Of a DNA stretch of 64,000 nt, positions 1-11,139 are shown piece after piece. The notes below the pieces were generated by a model. It was not told the DNA's origin and did no database searches. It saw only the letters and a program-made list of their open reading frames with translations. Source of the DNA: Ctena decussata (taxonomy: Eukaryota; Mollusca; Bivalvia; Lucinida; Lucinidae); NCBI GenBank assembly GCA_963989385.1, contig OZ022515.1:4744803-4808802 (forward strand), given 5' to 3'. Both the position numbers and the translations under genes were made by a program. The stretch's first letter is position 1. Each line of letters opens with the position of its first letter.

Positions 1-1580
1 AAACAAAAAGAAGGATATTTTCGCTTCCTTCTTCATGAGCAATGGGGCAGAGCAGAACGTGACAAGAGTGTCTGTATGTTTGGATAAATATATGTCCGTG
101 ATGTCAATAAATCGCGCTACACGATCTAATGGGAAAATGAGTGTACAAATGCTGCTAAGTCAATTCTTTGTGCTCATCGTAATCAAGGTTTACCCAAATA
201 AGTAGACTAGGGCGGTATTTTGATACATCATTTTCAATGACACTTTCGTCTAATAATAATAATAATAATTATAATAATAATAATTGTAATAGTAATAATA
301 TCAATAATATTAAAATTACCTTCAAACATAATTACACACTTAATGATAAATTGACCAGGCCATTTGATTGTGCGTGTAAAATGTCCATCAAAGTTCATGA
401 AAAAAAAAAATTAGTTTAAGTGTAACTGATTGGCCAAAATAGGAAATGCCTGTATTACAGAACCGTGTAAGACAAGAACTGATCGATCCGCGACACGAGG
501 ACCCAACAATGTGGTTGTGTACCTAGCGAAGACTCAGATCAGCCTGGACAGCCGCCCAGTTTTATCAGACTCTTCGTTAAGTGCTTCTAGGATAGCTAAG
601 GGTCTAAGCTACCTCCATGCGGACAGTGCAGACTCTGATCAGACTGAGTCTGCGTTGGTTTTCTCATGTCGCGGCTCCATTGTCAGAAGACAACACAGCG
701 CGACATACAGGAGATACCACTTATTACTGCTAAGAATTATTCAAACCTCTAAACCTTTGCTAGAGATAAGGCAAAATCAATGAAATGTGAAATAAAGGTC
801 ACAGTAATCTAGGAGGGACATGAGATCAATCACTGTTTCTCAATATACCATTACACCAAGCATAATGCAAGTCTTTGAAGTAGTTTTAGAGATATTGTCT
901 ACTAATGGCCCGATATGTATCTCTTTTTTTCAAGCAAGTTTGAAGATAAATTTGAGCCCATGTGGTTACGAAGAAACTGAGGAACACGCAATAGGTGAAT
1001 ATATTTCTGTGTTCAGGTAACCGTGAAATATAGGACCCGGCCCGATACGCATTACTTTTTGTCAGTAGGTCTTTTCTAGCCTTTTCTACGGAGAAAGTTT
1101 GGAATCACTAGATGTATATTGGACCATCGCCTGGTGTCAGGTTGATTAAGCACAGAAAAAAATCAATTTTGCAGTTACCTCTATTTCTAAGTGCCCGCAA
1201 GGACTAGAGTCTTCATTCTTACTGCATAAGTATACCTTGGATAATCGACAGAAAGCAGTGATGCATATCGGGCCATGACCTATTTTTACGGTTGTTGAAC
1301 ATTCAAAACAAGACAACAGGTAAATATTTTTCTATGTTCATTCAGCCAGAAAAATAGATCATGGCCCGAAAAGCATCGCTGCTTTCAGTAGATCTTCACC
1401 ACATATCTATGGAGCCAATTTGGTGGCTCTAGCACTTATGGTTATATCACTTTATACCACTTATTCCAGCTCAGGACACACTTTGTGCCGATTTCCTAGT
1501 TAATAAGACTGACAATAATAATCGTAAATGCGCCCAGATGGGAGTCGAGGCACGTTTCTCTGCATGAAAGACGAAAACTA
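1..1580. other. no recognised gene; low-complexity and repeat-like DNA
   Basis: I see no supportable gene here. An (AAT)n-type microsatellite lies at about 249-300. The stretch about 530-710 reads openly on the plus strand but looks like a dispersed repeat rather than an exon: it has no domain and no splice context that I can support. Confidence 0.5.
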
Positions 1581-1679
1581 AATCCACTAGTTCAGGTACA
1601 CCACTGCACGCATGCACAAGTAAACGCACGCACAAACACACAATAGCTGAAACGTATGCGCACTAGAAATGTGCACATT

Positions 1680-2040
1680 TGTTAAAATCAAAATCTTAAA
1701 AAGAATACATGCAGAAGTAGGAACATGGGCCAGATTACGTAGTTTCGGCCAATAAAGCCTCGTCAGTGACCCTGACAATGTCTGCTGACGAAACCAGAAA
1801 AAACATACCGTAATTTCTTAATTTAAATTGGGCAGTCGATTGAAAGACTGATTAATCCCAAAAGGATCCAAATGCTATAAACGACGATGATCTAGAAGAT
1901 AGTCTAAAATCCCTCTCAAATTTAGATTTCTCAGAATCTATCCTTTGATCTCAAAGGATGTAAATAAAATATAATCTGCACTATGAATGATGTACGGGGA
2001 GACGTGTTACGGCCGCCACACGTCACAGGACATGAATCCT
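1680..2040 (+). repeat. dispersed repeat, GTTTCGGCCAAT family
   Basis: The core GTTTCGGCCAATAAAGCCTC followed by GTCAGTGACCCT (about 1741-1775) recurs at about 58,110, 59,610 and 58,577, and inverted at about 27,630. The downstream part, with an AAAAGGATCC-like segment and GGGGAGAC/TTACGG blocks near 2,000, is also shared with the copy at 59,525-59,770. This marks one interspersed family of at least 350 bp. Its class is unknown; it carries no ORF. Confidence 0.6.
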
Positions 2041-2190
2041 TGTATGGCAGACACGGAAATACAAAAAAAAACTATCTATTTTCCCCAAAAAGAAAATAAG
2101 ACGGACACACGTAGGTGGTTCTGGCATCTAATATCCGGCGGTAGTTTTGAGACAGATACTCGCATTATTTTTCAGATTTTCTACTATATG

Positions 2191-3184
2191 TACGAGGGTC
2201 GATCCAGAAGTAATGTCACAGCAGCTATAAAATCGTGTAGAATAAAGAGAGAGCAACGAAATTTCGTATTTAAATTTCTTAATCTATTTGAATTATAATT
2301 TAAAAATGTCATAAGAATATAGTGCACAATAATCGAGATATCAAAATAGACAGAAGGCATGGTAACGAAACGCGCCGTACGTCGATGACGCCGTTGACGC
2401 ACCAGACGAAGTTTCGATATTGTGTCATGTTCAAAGTAGCATATTCATTGTTCAAGCAAAGTACTAATGTCTGTTCACCGATGTTTATCTCATCTTTTAA
2501 TATTACTTGAACAGCCCCGTAGCTCAAGTTTAAGAATTAACACAATATTCGATTGCAGAACATCGATCTTCATATTTGGGGTCAGAACAAGAGTGGCGTT
2601 ATCATGATTATTGTCTGAAATTGTTAATAAAGGCCTTCCGGTTTTCAGACTATCCTCTAGCGACCCATCTGCACCCGTATCGCGCTGTTTGCACCTTTAC
2701 ACAAGCCTCATAATAACTTATATCACCACACGTCAACTTAACAGCTCTAGAGTGTCTAATGGTGATATTCCAAATTTGAGGAAAATCCGCCAACATATCC
2801 GCTGACGCGTTTGACAGAAATAAACATTTTTATTCTCGGCAGTAACAAGGATTAGCACTAGATAGCAAACTTCAAACTGCAGTGACGATATTAAAAGGTG
2901 GCGGCAGGAGTATATTTCGTCGTCGTATCAAATTTGATTTTGATTTGTGATTGCCCTTGAAACTTATGTTCATGTAATTAACGTTATTCTAACGTGTGTC
3001 GCGATGGCGTCGGTGGCATACTTTGAGCGTCTATATATTTGGAACGGATAAAGATTCCAACATTATATATATTCTGTAAATCAGAACTGAATTACAATGT
3101 AGCTTGATATAATTTTTATAATAACGCTTCGATGAATAAGCGCGCAATGGACACAGTGACTTTACTTCTGGACCAACCCTTGTA
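2191..3184. mobile_element. mariner-type TIR element without transposase
   Basis: The ends form imperfect inverted repeats of about 27 bp. The left begins CGAGGGTCGATCCAGAAG at 2,193; the complement of the right end begins CAAGGGTTGGTCCAGAAG (ending at 3,182). About 4 positions differ. Each end is flanked by TA (2,191-2,192 and 3,183-3,184), the Tc1/mariner target duplication. No transposase reading frame is visible in the 990-bp interior, so this is a non-autonomous or gutted copy. Confidence 0.75.
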
Positions 3185-3555
3185 TATAGTCACATTTCCG
3201 ACGGGAAATTCTTCTACAAAAAATCATAGCCATTTTCGGGGTGGTGGGGGAGGACTACGAGGTGGAGTGGATCCAATAGTGGCCATCGATGAGGAAACTG
3301 TAAGAGATCCACAGATGCCATAATGAGCGGAAATGAAGAAACTAGTAGATGTAATGGCGTCTATGGAAAAATAATTGGACCGCTACGGATGCCAAGATAG
3401 ACGTTCATATTGAAACTTACGGACGTCCACAGATATCTACATCAACATCTACCAATTAAGTGCGTGGCCAATATTGGCATTGTCGCGCTGTGAACAACTT
3501 AAAACATTCATGCTTGGAGGTTCTTGTGTACAATTCAAGTCAGTTAAAACATGTT
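3185..3555. other. no recognised gene
   Basis: Spacer between the mariner-type element and the non-LTR retrotransposon fragment. It has a short G-rich tract near 3,240-3,260. I see no gene or regulatory element in it. Confidence 0.4.
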
Positions 3556-3559
3556 ATTC

Positions 3560-5135
3560 ACAATCATCGTCTTACGATACCTGCATCGACAAGGAGCTTG
3601 AAGCCATCAAAATGTCGTGCTAATATGCCATTGGCCCAGAGACGGACAGTTGATGGACAGAAGGATCACTTTGAGGCATCAATAAAACAAAACATTGGCA
3701 GAAATCGTTGATGTTGTCGTTTAGTTGCTACAACTTTGGCAGTAGGGTACTGGCCTGCAGGGATTTCAACGAGGTTATTGACGATCCTGTACATCATTGC
3801 GATGTTGTTCTAGTATAACCTAATTAAAGGTCCCACCAACCGAGTTCTTGCAGCACTGAAGTGACACTGCTGTCATTGCAGCTCAACCTGGCGGCACGCC
3901 TCTGTACAAGCTCAAGTTTGGCTATGTTGGATTTTTACAGGGTCCCATACCGTCGAAGAATACTTGAGGTGTTGACGAACTATGTTCTTTTAACATTTGG
4001 CCTTAACATCCTTTTGGCAGCTTGAAAGATTTCTGCGAATGAAAGCTGTAGTCTGGTTTACCCTTTTTCGTCACTGCATCAATATGGCTGTTCAAGGACA
4101 GTTTACTGTCAATGGTGACTCCAAGGTCCTTGCCTTTTGACGTTTCTTTAAAGTCTGTCCGTGAATGTTATAGGAAGTCTGTTATGACATTTTGCTTCAT
4201 GGTGATCCGGATATGTTCGCACTTGTCTGGGTTGAATACCATAGTCTAATCTTTTTCCCATTGTGTGTGTGTGGATTAACATCTGTCTGTAGTTACTCTG
4301 CATCTTTCTGGTCTCGTATAAGTCTGTACAGTAGACAATTATCTGTGAAGAGTCGTACTGAAGAGGAAACTTGACGGCAGATCGTTGATGTATACCAAAA
4401 CAGGAGAAGTCCAAGTACAATACTCTGTAGAGTTCTTGATGTGACAGCAGCAGGAGAAGATGTCTTCCCATAAAGGACAACTTGTTGATTCCTGCAAGGA
4501 AACTTTGGATCCAAGATAGGTCCTTATCTCTGCTGCCGTAGTGAGGGAGCTCGACTGCCAGGCGGCGATGTTAGACCTTACCGAAAGAATTGCTGAAGTC
4601 CAATAAAATAGTATCAACTTGCTGCTGTCTGATTAGTCCGGCTGCGAGGTAATGTATGGTGGTGATGAGGTGCGCTTCACGAGATCTCTTCTTCCTGAGC
4701 CCGTGTTGGTAATCACTCAGAAACTGGTTTCTTTCCAGACATTTCATGTGTTGACTCTGCATTATATGCTTTTTGAATTTGCAACGGGAATCTGGCCTTG
4801 TTCGTAGAAACCTTGATTTATTAGTGTCAGGGCTGGTGCAACTGAAGAGACAATCTCCTTCAGGAATTTCGGTGAGATCTTGTCCGGGCCGCTAAGTTTG
4901 TGCGGATTCTTGACATCAAGCAGTATCTTTTCACACTATTTACCTGAATGTTGAGGAGTGACGCAGTATTAGCTGTGCTTGTTGCAATGGTAGGCACTGA
5001 AGTGTTATCTGCTTTGGTGAAGGCACTGATAAACTGCTCATTCAAGATCTCAACCTGGTCTGTAGGATCTGAATAGCTGATACCTTTTTTCTTCAGTGCG
5101 GCTACGCCAGAGCTGTCGTACTTCATATTCTTCAA
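3560..5135 (-). pseudogene. non-LTR retrotransposon reverse transcriptase fragment
   Basis: Reading the minus strand, fragments in several frames spell the familiar order of a CR1/L2/Jockey-type reverse transcriptase. They include a palm block LLDFSNSFGKV (about 4,575), a block VYINDLPSS (about 4,380), and SVRLFTDNCLLYRLI, where FTDN replaces the usual FADD catalytic pair (about 4,335). After these comes the C-terminal tail with WDPVKIQ-, MMYRIVNNLVEIPAGQY- and TVRLWAN-like blocks down to about 3,570. Frames shift several times and stops interrupt it, so it is dead. The neighbouring endonuclease part lies in opposite orientation (5,137-5,600). The exact clade is uncertain. Confidence 0.75.
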
Positions 5136-5136
5136 C

Positions 5137-5600
5137 GGTCAAAGCGAGAGAGCTTCAGATCCATGCTAGAGTACTTCGGGCCTGACATTGTACTGGCAAG
5201 GAAGACGTGGCTCAACCCTTCCATAGCTGAGACAGAAGCCATACCTAAAAGTTACTGGTTTGTAGCCTGAATAGACGACCGAACAGCAGCCATGGAGGTG
5301 TAGCCATTATTGCAAAGCATGACCTAGAGGCATCAGAGATTGACCTGCATACCAAAGCGGCAATTGTGGCAGCTTCCTTCAATTTCAAGGACTTAAAGAC
5401 ACCCATAATTGTTGGTAGCCTATACAGATCCTGAAAGCAACCTGGACCTGGACTACTTCCAAGAACTGAGTAGAATCTTAAATGATATGCACTTGAGATT
5501 TAGAGACCGTATCCTCTGGATTTGTAAAGACCTACCAGACTTAGACTGGAGAGTAGATACCATCTTGGGATACAGCTATCCAGTTTCCATCAACCAAATT
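5137..5600 (+). pseudogene. non-LTR retrotransposon endonuclease fragment, inverted relative to its RT
   Basis: The plus strand encodes pieces of an apurinic-type endonuclease of a non-LTR element: PDIVLARKTWLNPSIAETEA near 5,180-5,240, GGVAIIAKHDLEASEIDL near 5,300, VGSLYR near 5,415, and ILWICKDLPDLDWRVDTI near 5,515-5,570 (usually GDFNLPDIDW). It sits head-on against the minus-strand RT (3,560-5,135) and contains stops and frameshifts. Its first 245 bp are repeated in inverted orientation at 5,600-5,850. Confidence 0.75.
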
Positions 5601-5850
5601 TTCTTTGAAGCTGCCACAATTGCCGTGTTGGTATGCAGGTCAATCTCTGATGCCTCTAGGTCATGCTTTGCAATAATGGCCACACCTTCATGGCTGCTGT
5701 TCGGTCGTCTATTCAGGCTATAAACCAGTAACTTTCAGGTAAGGCTTCTTTCTCAGCTACGGAAGGGTTGAGCTACGTCTTGTTTGTCAGTAGAATGTCA
5801 GGCTTGAAGTTCTCTAGCGTGGCCCTGAACCTTTTTCGCTTTGACCGTTA
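5600..5850 (-). repeat. inverted arm: second copy of the endonuclease 5' part
   Basis: This stretch is an imperfect reverse complement of 5,137-5,382. Shared blocks include AGGTCATGCTTTGCAATAAT versus its complement, and CGACCGAACAGCAGCCATG (complemented here near 5,700). The two arms with a loop of about 215 bp make a fold-back. It carries the same endonuclease N-terminal coding on the minus strand, so its orientation matches the RT. Confidence 0.7.
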
Positions 5851-5859
5851 ACTGAAAAT

Positions 5860-6820
5860 TATTAACCAGTATCCGGAATAGGACTTTGACTACGTCGGCT
5901 GGGTGAGGAGGCAAATCTTGGTGATTCAGTACTACCCCTGAAATCAACAAATGTGTTCATTGAAGAATGTGCTCGTTTGCTGCAGGCGGAGCTCGATAAT
6001 TCGAAGTCCTCGAATAACCTTATGTTAAAGTTCGACAGTCCACATCCGCAACAATACCAACTGACTTCCGTTAGCTCTAGTGGCTCACACTTGAAACACT
6101 GTAAGCATATTCAGGCAATCCTTGTCGAACTACTTTTCACAGGATAAAGATGCGACATATCGGATAGGCTTAGACCATACGCAGGCCTTACCGCAGATAC
6201 CGCATGGATATTTGGGTTGTCTGGTTTTCTGTTTGGATGACAGTCGGGTGCATCAAGAATTATTAGTGAAAGACATAAAGCAGGTGGCCAGACATGCATT
6301 TCTTGAGCGACCTTAATAACTCGAAATGTGTATTCTGGAGACTACAACTGAAAAAGACTGAGGATACAAATACCTTCTGTGAGGGTTTGTGGACAAACAT
6401 TCAGACGATCGGACAGCGACGTAATGGAGTTGCATCGATGTCAGTACAACGTCATTTCGACGTTATGTGCCCGCTGGCCCCTTATATTGTATATTTAGCC
6501 CAGCAGGCACTTCACGTTGAAATGACGTCATACTTACATCGATGGACGTCATTACTTCGCATCGACGCCAGTTCGATGTCATTTCGACGTCATGTATCCA
6601 CTCGGAGGCCTTTTCAACAACGTGAGCACTCGCAGTTATTTTATGTACGTGTTCCAAGCTGTATACACTATTTTATACCTTTAAGAAAATCCCCCAAAGC
6701 ATATTATTTTGTCTATATTCAGAATATGTGTCCGATTCCACTCAAACTGTAATTGTCAATTATGTTCCAATCTAATAGATCCTATGATGGTAAGCAATAA
6801 ACATCTGCCAAGTAATAACG
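5860..6820. repeat. intergenic DNA with ACGTC-rich inverted repeat
   Basis: No gene is recognised. At about 6,430-6,600, blocks such as CATTTCGACGT and its variants recur in both orientations (TTGAAATGACGTCA, ATCGATGGACGTCATT, GTCATTTCGACGTCATG), forming a dyad centred near 6,510. Related ATTCAACGTC/GACGTTGATTCA motifs appear at 19,910-19,980 and 20,410-20,460. Confidence 0.5.
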
Positions 6821-6829
6821 TCGCCTTTT

Positions 6830-7260
6830 TACTGAAATGCTACAAAAGAAAAGAACTGAAGAGTTTCTAAACGAATTGCATTTTCATCCAAGGAAATAAG
6901 AGTACAGCAGAGAGAAGCAAAAAAAAAACAAAAAACAAAACAAACATAAAAAAACAAAAAACATTTTACCTTAGTTTATATTCTCATCTTGTATGGCGTC
7001 CTCCGCTTACTTCAGGTATACACTGCAGAGTTTAACTTTATCAATAGTAAGGAAACTTTCCATTATAAATCAACGTAAACAACAAGGACAAATAATCGTT
7101 TTCAATTAATTATGGACAAGACACAAATTCACCTTTGACTTAAAGAAAGAGAGTGGCGATTATTAGCAGTACATGTGCCTTTCATGCACAAGAATTTATC
7201 TCACCTCGATATAGCAACTGGCGCTACTGAAAATATTATTTTGGTTAAAGGTATCAATTG
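6830..7260 (+). repeat. diverged local duplication, left copy
   Basis: This segment resembles 8,200-8,530 in order and spacing: GAATTGCAT..., GTTTATATTCTCATC.TGTAT, TTCCATT.TAAA.CAACRT, AAAGAGAGT, a CTTTCATGC block, and TCACCTCGATA. It is non-coding, and several poly-A tracts have grown inside it (6,920-6,960). Confidence 0.6.
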
Positions 7261-7330
7261 GTGGTATGCTGGCAATAAGATAGAGACATCTTTACATACA
7301 CTAAGCAGTCGTTCATGACGAAACATCAAA

Positions 7331-7553
7331 GGGGCAGTATTCATAAAACAACTTAAGTGGTTGCTATGCTGTTGCTATGGCTAAATTTCTTTGTAGGATA
7401 TTCCCTACAACTATGAAATTTGCTCCAGAGGTACAGTCTTTTTCAGACTATTCGTCCAGAGCAACTTTCATAGTTGTAGGGAATCTCCTTTATAGTCATA
7501 CAGCCTTAGCAACAGCATAGCAACCACTTAAGTCATTTTATAAATACGGCTCC
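7331..7553. mobile_element. foldback MITE
   Basis: Imperfect inverted repeats of about 90 bp face each other across a 30-bp centre. The left end begins GGGGCAGTATTCATAAAACA and the complement of the right end begins GGAGCCGTATTTATAAAATG. Both then run through ACTTAAGTGGTTGCTATGCT and end with CCCTACAACTATGAAA. It has no coding capacity. The structure is that of a miniature inverted-repeat element; I cannot fix the superfamily. Confidence 0.75.
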
Positions 7554-8199
7554 AAGTGTTACATATAATCTTAAAAGCTTCAAAGACAACTATATTGTCA
7601 AATGATAAAGCTTACTGCATGCCATAATTACATTATCATATTCTAATCTATTATTATTATGATTTATGGCTTTATGCCATCGACTGTTGCTTAGCACTCT
7701 AACAAAAAAGCGTCTATAGAAGTAATGGAAAGTTTCCGTGTTTTATTCTGCAACAATTAACTATTTCAGAGGTGCGTGGTTTTAATTGCTGACGTCATTG
7801 GCAATTATTGACGCATTTTTAGACATTTGATGACGTTCCTAACCGTTAGATGGTGTAACTTTTCCTCCCTTTATAATCATCATAAAAACGTACACATATC
7901 TAAAACAATTAGTATTGTGGTGGGATCATACATGTGCCGGCGAAAAAGTTTGGAAAACTTGAGTGTAAATAATACTAGTTCAGGTTTTCTGAGTGTTAGA
8001 ATCGGAAGAGTTCAGCTCTTGCAGTAAATTGTTGGGTAGTATATTCACTGCTTGTCGGTCTCTAAATACAGATATCACTCGCGCTCCGCGCTTGTGATAT
8101 GCTCTCATTTATAACTGACTTCCAAACAGTGAATTATTACTTAATAATTAACAGCTAGAGCTGTTATTATTCATAAGTATCATCGTCGTTTTACTGCCA

Positions 8200-8530
8200 G
8201 TTCATCACTGAGGAGTTGCTGAGCGAATTGCATCTTTCCTGTGAAAAGAAGAACATTTTTTTTGTGTACTTTTGTTTATATTCTCATCCTGTATCGTGTC
8301 CATTGTTTATATAAACAGTACTTAAATTATATGAAAAGTATGAGCACTTCCATTGTAAACCAACATTAGCAACAAGAACACATCATTAGTGTCGAAAAAT
8401 TATAAACCAAACGCAATTTCACACTAAAACGTATGAAAGAGAGTAGAGAATATTAGTTGCACCTTTCATGCGTAAGAAGTTTTCTCACCTCGATACGGCG
8501 ATATGATGACGCTACTAAAAATGTAATTTG
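8200..8530 (+). repeat. diverged local duplication, right copy
   Basis: Second copy of the segment at 6,830-7,260, in the same orientation and about 1.35 kb away. The MITE at 7,331-7,553 lies between the two copies. Confidence 0.6.
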
Positions 8531-8539
8531 GTATACAGG

Positions 8540-9380
8540 GTTACAAAGTAATTTCTTAAGGAACTACTGGAGTAAAGTGTATAAATTTTAGTTCTGTTTT
8601 CCTAAAGATTCATCAACAGATTTGTAAGAATGAGTCGATTACTATGCCAATATAATGTTTTGTTTTTATACTGAAGACATGCGTTTAAATGAAAAATAAA
8701 GAAAATCTGATTAAGGGTTTGTTTGTTTACTCTTCCATATGTAGTAGTCTAGACTGTATAATGAAATGAAACAAAAAAAAAAAAAAAAAAGGGGAAAACT
8801 GAAAGGCCTTTCTACCCCTAAAGAAGAGTACCATAAACACATATTTTTTTCAAAAAGACAATATCTTCAAGAGAATAGGTAACACCTTCTTACGAAATCG
8901 GAGTAAGCAGGTAGCTTATGCGGGCTTAAGACAAAAGTTGCAGCTCATCTACAGTCCGAGACAAAATAGTTGAAGAGAACTCCTTGTTGCAGAGTAGATG
9001 CAGGAAGGACCCTCGAGCCGAAAGCGGAAGTGCTAGCCAAATGACAAGAAGCAAAGATAGAAACCCAGTTTTAAGATAAGGCAGTCGCTAGGCCGTCTCG
9101 GATCAGATGCTTCGACTCTGAGTCTAGACGTCAGTACGCCAAGCAGATATATAATGTAGCAGTAGACTTCGGTACCGTAAGTACCTAATCATAATAATGA
9201 AAAAAAGTCTATAAGCAATGCGTTTTAGCACCTGCACTCACCACGTCCCTCGCCCTCTCCGAACTGTAATGGTAATTTAAGAAAACTCACTTGTTATGTA
9301 CAAAAAAGAACAAAGGGAAATATAACTTGAAGAATTGACCCCCATACCTAACTTTATCTTGTGAATGTCAATCCTCCTGC
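8540..9380. other. no recognised gene
   Basis: AT-rich spacer with a poly-A run at 8,772-8,790. I see no coding or RNA gene. Confidence 0.4.
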
Positions 9381-9439
9381 AAAATTTCACGGAATGCCGT
9401 TATTGCCTTTACAAGATATTTAAAAACAAGCTTTTTATT

Positions 9440-9746
9440 CCATCTAAATCTGAGCTTTAAAGTGCCAGTGTGTCCTTGAAAATAAGGTCAAGATCAGCAA
9501 AATCTAGCTGTTTCATGTCCCGATCGCAGTTAAGTATTAGTGCTAATTTGGTCAAATTCCATATGTTGATTCATGTGATATAGTGTACACAAGTCTTATT
9601 TTTAGTGTCTTTATAATGGTGTGACCTTAAATATGGGGTCAAGGTCAACAAAATCTAATTACTTTTTGTCGCGGCCTAATGATGTCTTTGGTTTGGTAAT
9701 ATTCCAGCTATTGGTTCAAGATACAGAGTGCACACAAGCCTTTTTG
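9440..9746 (+). repeat. tandem repeat flanking the Ngaro-like element, left side
   Basis: Monomers read TTTAAAGTGCCAGTGTGTCC, then a TTGAAAATAAGGTCAAG-like block, an ATCTAA block, GTTTGGTAATATTCCA and GGTTCAAGATACAGAGTGCA. Matching monomers occur at 17,414-17,830. The retrotransposon between 9,747 and 17,413 therefore appears to have landed inside one tandem-repeat array. Confidence 0.65.
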
Positions 9747-10023
9747 TGGTCTAAGATATTATGCAAACATCATCTTACAGAGTGTCTTTATGTACTGTAG
9801 GAGAAAACCAGACCCGGCGCAGCTTGGTTGGTAAGATAAAAGAAAGATAAAATGTGATAAAGGGCTTTAACTTAAATGCCTGGCATTTATTTAAAATGCC
9901 TGGATTAGAATCCACTACTTGGAACGATAAACAAGACATGAAGATACACGTAAAATCACTTTTCAAGAAATTTGACTAGTATAATAAGGACTATTTTACC
10001 AACGCTGGGCGAAATAAACCCGC
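9747..10023 (-). repeat. Ngaro repeat B2
   Basis: Matches 10,274-10,530 over about 250 bp, with a 20-bp indel near 9,765. Shared landmarks are GACCCGGCGCAGCTTGGTTG, TGCCTGGCATTTATTTAAAA, GACTAGTATAATAAGGACTA and ACGCTGGGCGAAATAAACCC. Confidence 0.85.
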
Positions 10024-10085
10024 CAGTTCAGGTAAAGTATGATAAGCACTCCCAGTGGACAGACGGAGGAGGGGAGGGTGGTGGT

Positions 10086-10273
10086 GATATTTTAAAAAAG
10101 ACGACTGACTTTCTGTTTCGTCAATACTAGAACGTAAGGCGGATGCCGAATTTGATATAAGAAAGATAGCGAAATTATTGAAAGGAACCGAATGTACAAC
10201 TTGAGGTGTGAGGAAATACCGAACTGGGAGAGCTTATCCCATAAACTCATTTATCTAGGATAAATTGTATTTA
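10086..10273 (-). repeat. Ngaro repeat A2
   Basis: Matches 17,225-17,413, about 7 kb away in the same orientation. Shared landmarks are GGCGGATGCCGAATTT, CGAATGTACAACTTGAGG and AATACCGAACTGGGAGAGCT. It abuts repeat B1 exactly, as expected for the B1-A2 junction of a split direct repeat element. Confidence 0.85.
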
Positions 10274-10530
10274 TGGTCTATGATATTAGTGCCTTTATGT
10301 TATGTAGAAGAAAACAAGACCCGGCGCAGCTTGGTTGGTAAGATTAAAGAAAAATAAAATGTGTTAAAGGGCATTTATTCAAATGCCTGGCATTTATTTA
10401 AAATGTCTGGATTTGAATCCACTACTTGGAGTGATTAACAAGACATGAAGATATACATAAAAGCACATTTCAAGAAATATGACTAGTATAATAAGGACTA
10501 TTTTACCAACGCTGGGCGAAATAAACCCGC
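10274..10530 (-). repeat. Ngaro repeat B1
   Basis: Second copy of B2 (9,747-10,023), ending at the same CGAAATAAACCCGC boundary. It follows the recombinase frame on the minus strand. Confidence 0.85.
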
Positions 10531-10639
10531 AAAACTTGTTGGTTAGCCAAAAAGCCGCCCAGCCAAGCAGGTTCTGGTTTGCCAAATAACGAACTATGGG
10601 AATTGTATATAAAATAAGAACCTGACGAAAACTTAAACA

Positions 10640-11030
10640 TTGAACCTGTCTGCTTCAGCCAGTCCAGGTAAGGAGTGATTAACAAATCTTTTATATATGT
10701 CTGCTGCATCAGACAGTCATGACATGATACGATAAATGGAACCCTAAGTTTAAGGACAAACGAATACAACAGTATCCCCTACAAATTTCACCTGTCTGCT
10801 TCAGGCAGTCCAGGAGACAATTGCAACTCGGCATTCACACAATAGTATTTCCATCTGCTTAAGACAGTCTGGGAATCCAACCATAACCAACTTTGTAACC
10901 ACGTCCAACGGTTAGTTAAACAGAACATGTGAAAATTCCTCCCGAAAGTAATCGTATCTTAGCACAGCAACCGTTTGGGAACCTAGTATGACACGACTTG
11001 CCCGGTCTGCTTTTGACAGTCCCGAGATCG
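10640..11030 (-). repeat. short hairpin motif repeated five times
   Basis: Variants of GTCTGCTTCAGRCAGTCC occur at about 10,647, 10,699, 10,794, 10,853 and 11,005. Each can fold as a tiny CTGC...GCAG-type stem. They lie between the recombinase 3' end and repeat B1 of the Ngaro-like element. There is no coding here. Confidence 0.5.
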
Positions 11031-11139
11031 GTTTAAAGACTTACAGGTGGCTGCCTGACCATGACCTAAGGTATGTATGTTGGTGCAGCCTACACATAAA
11101 ACACACCTGGCACATAACAGATACACTTTGAGAATCATT

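Noticed and set aside
237..419. Asn-rich plus-strand reading frame
   Set aside because: It is a translation of an AAT microsatellite with no other coding signal.
430..783. 117-codon plus-strand frame
   Set aside because: No domain, no splice or promoter context; the sequence looks like an interspersed repeat.
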